Positions 63,872 to 64,000 of a stretch of DNA of 64,000 bases are shown one piece after another. The translations under genes were made by a program, and so were the position numbers. A model generated the notes under the pieces. It had not been told where the DNA came from, did not search any database, and saw only the letters and a list, made by a program, of their open reading frames with translations. Within the stretch, counting starts at the first letter, position 1, and every line of letters starts with the position of its first letter. The stretch comes from CAWHHZ01 sp963829355. GTDB lineage: Bacteria; Acidobacteriota; Thermoanaerobaculia; Gp7-AA8; JAHWKK01. Location of the stretch: assembly GCA_963829355.1 (NCBI GenBank), contig CAWHHZ010000001.1:301923-365922 (forward strand). The letters run 5' to 3'.

Positions 63872-64000
63872 TCGACCCGTCCCGGCTGAACGATCCCGTA
63901 CAGACCGCGAGAGAGCTCGTACGGGAGTTCGATCTCGCGCAACCGGGTGAGCGAATCGTCCGGGTGGCCGGCTTCAGCGCCGATCCGGAAAAGAACGCCC

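Overview
The window is a GC-rich, gene-dense stretch of a Gram-negative chromosome. It carries lipid A/Kdo genes (kdtA, lpxK, a lauroyl-type acyltransferase, a Kdo-kinase-like gene), an MlaFE-type ABC pair, eukaryote-like Ser/Thr kinases and many secreted proteins of unknown function. That mix, together with the GTCATCCTGAGC and GTCATTCCGA intergenic palindromes, suggests an Acidobacteriota-like environmental bacterium. This placement is an inference, because no rRNA or tRNA gene is present to test it. I see no prophage, no CRISPR array and no classical insertion sequence. The only transposase-like gene is a REP-associated IS200-type protein.

Layout: 1-4.2 kb, two Ser/Thr kinases (one with FHA, one with a membrane anchor) and a secreted protein. 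4.6-8.9 kb, a class A penicillin-binding protein and a homocysteine methyltransferase/methylene-THF reductase behind a SAM-II-like riboswitch with a terminator. 9.1-13.1 kb, a large secreted protein and mlaF-mlaE. 13.5-19.4 kb, an isochorismatase-fold hydrolase, the three-gene transhydrogenase operon and an ABC-2 exporter. 19.7-22.8 kb, a glycolate/D-lactate dehydrogenase fusion broken by five frameshifts. 23.0-29.6 kb, LPS core and lipid A genes around hflX. 30.0-37.6 kb, a MerR regulator, an M14 peptidase and a sigma-54 activator with a broken N-terminal part. 37.6-42.3 kb, a repeat-rich island holding a secreted protein, a decayed nucleotidyltransferase module, MTA phosphorylase and a DinB-fold gene. 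42.4-47.1 kb, an operon of a giant membrane protein, a phosphopantetheinyl transferase and a methyltransferase. 47.4-51.2 kb, a repeat protein, fmt, rsmB and HU. 51.3-52.3 kb, a RAYT gene bracketed by REP palindromes. 52.3-63.9 kb, a dGTPase, a membrane protein, an SDR, alr, ptsN, trkH-trkA, an NHL protein, SPW and VKOR-type proteins, a small sigma-like protein and pyruvate kinase, which runs off the end.

Three things stand out. First, a SAM-II-like aptamer overlaps an antiterminator/terminator switch ahead of a methionine/folate gene. Second, at least seven families of intergenic repeats are present: inverted-repeat elements, REPs, a 240-bp element with 34-bp perfect inverted ends, and short tandem repeats of about seven bases. 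Two genes sit between direct copies of such elements. Third, many genes have a TAnnnT -10 box ending only 6-8 bases before the start codon and no Shine-Dalgarno, which points to leaderless mRNAs.

A caution: at least nine genes carry single-base frameshifts, mostly equivalent to one extra base. These may be sequence errors, so the broken genes should not be taken as true pseudogenes without read-level support.
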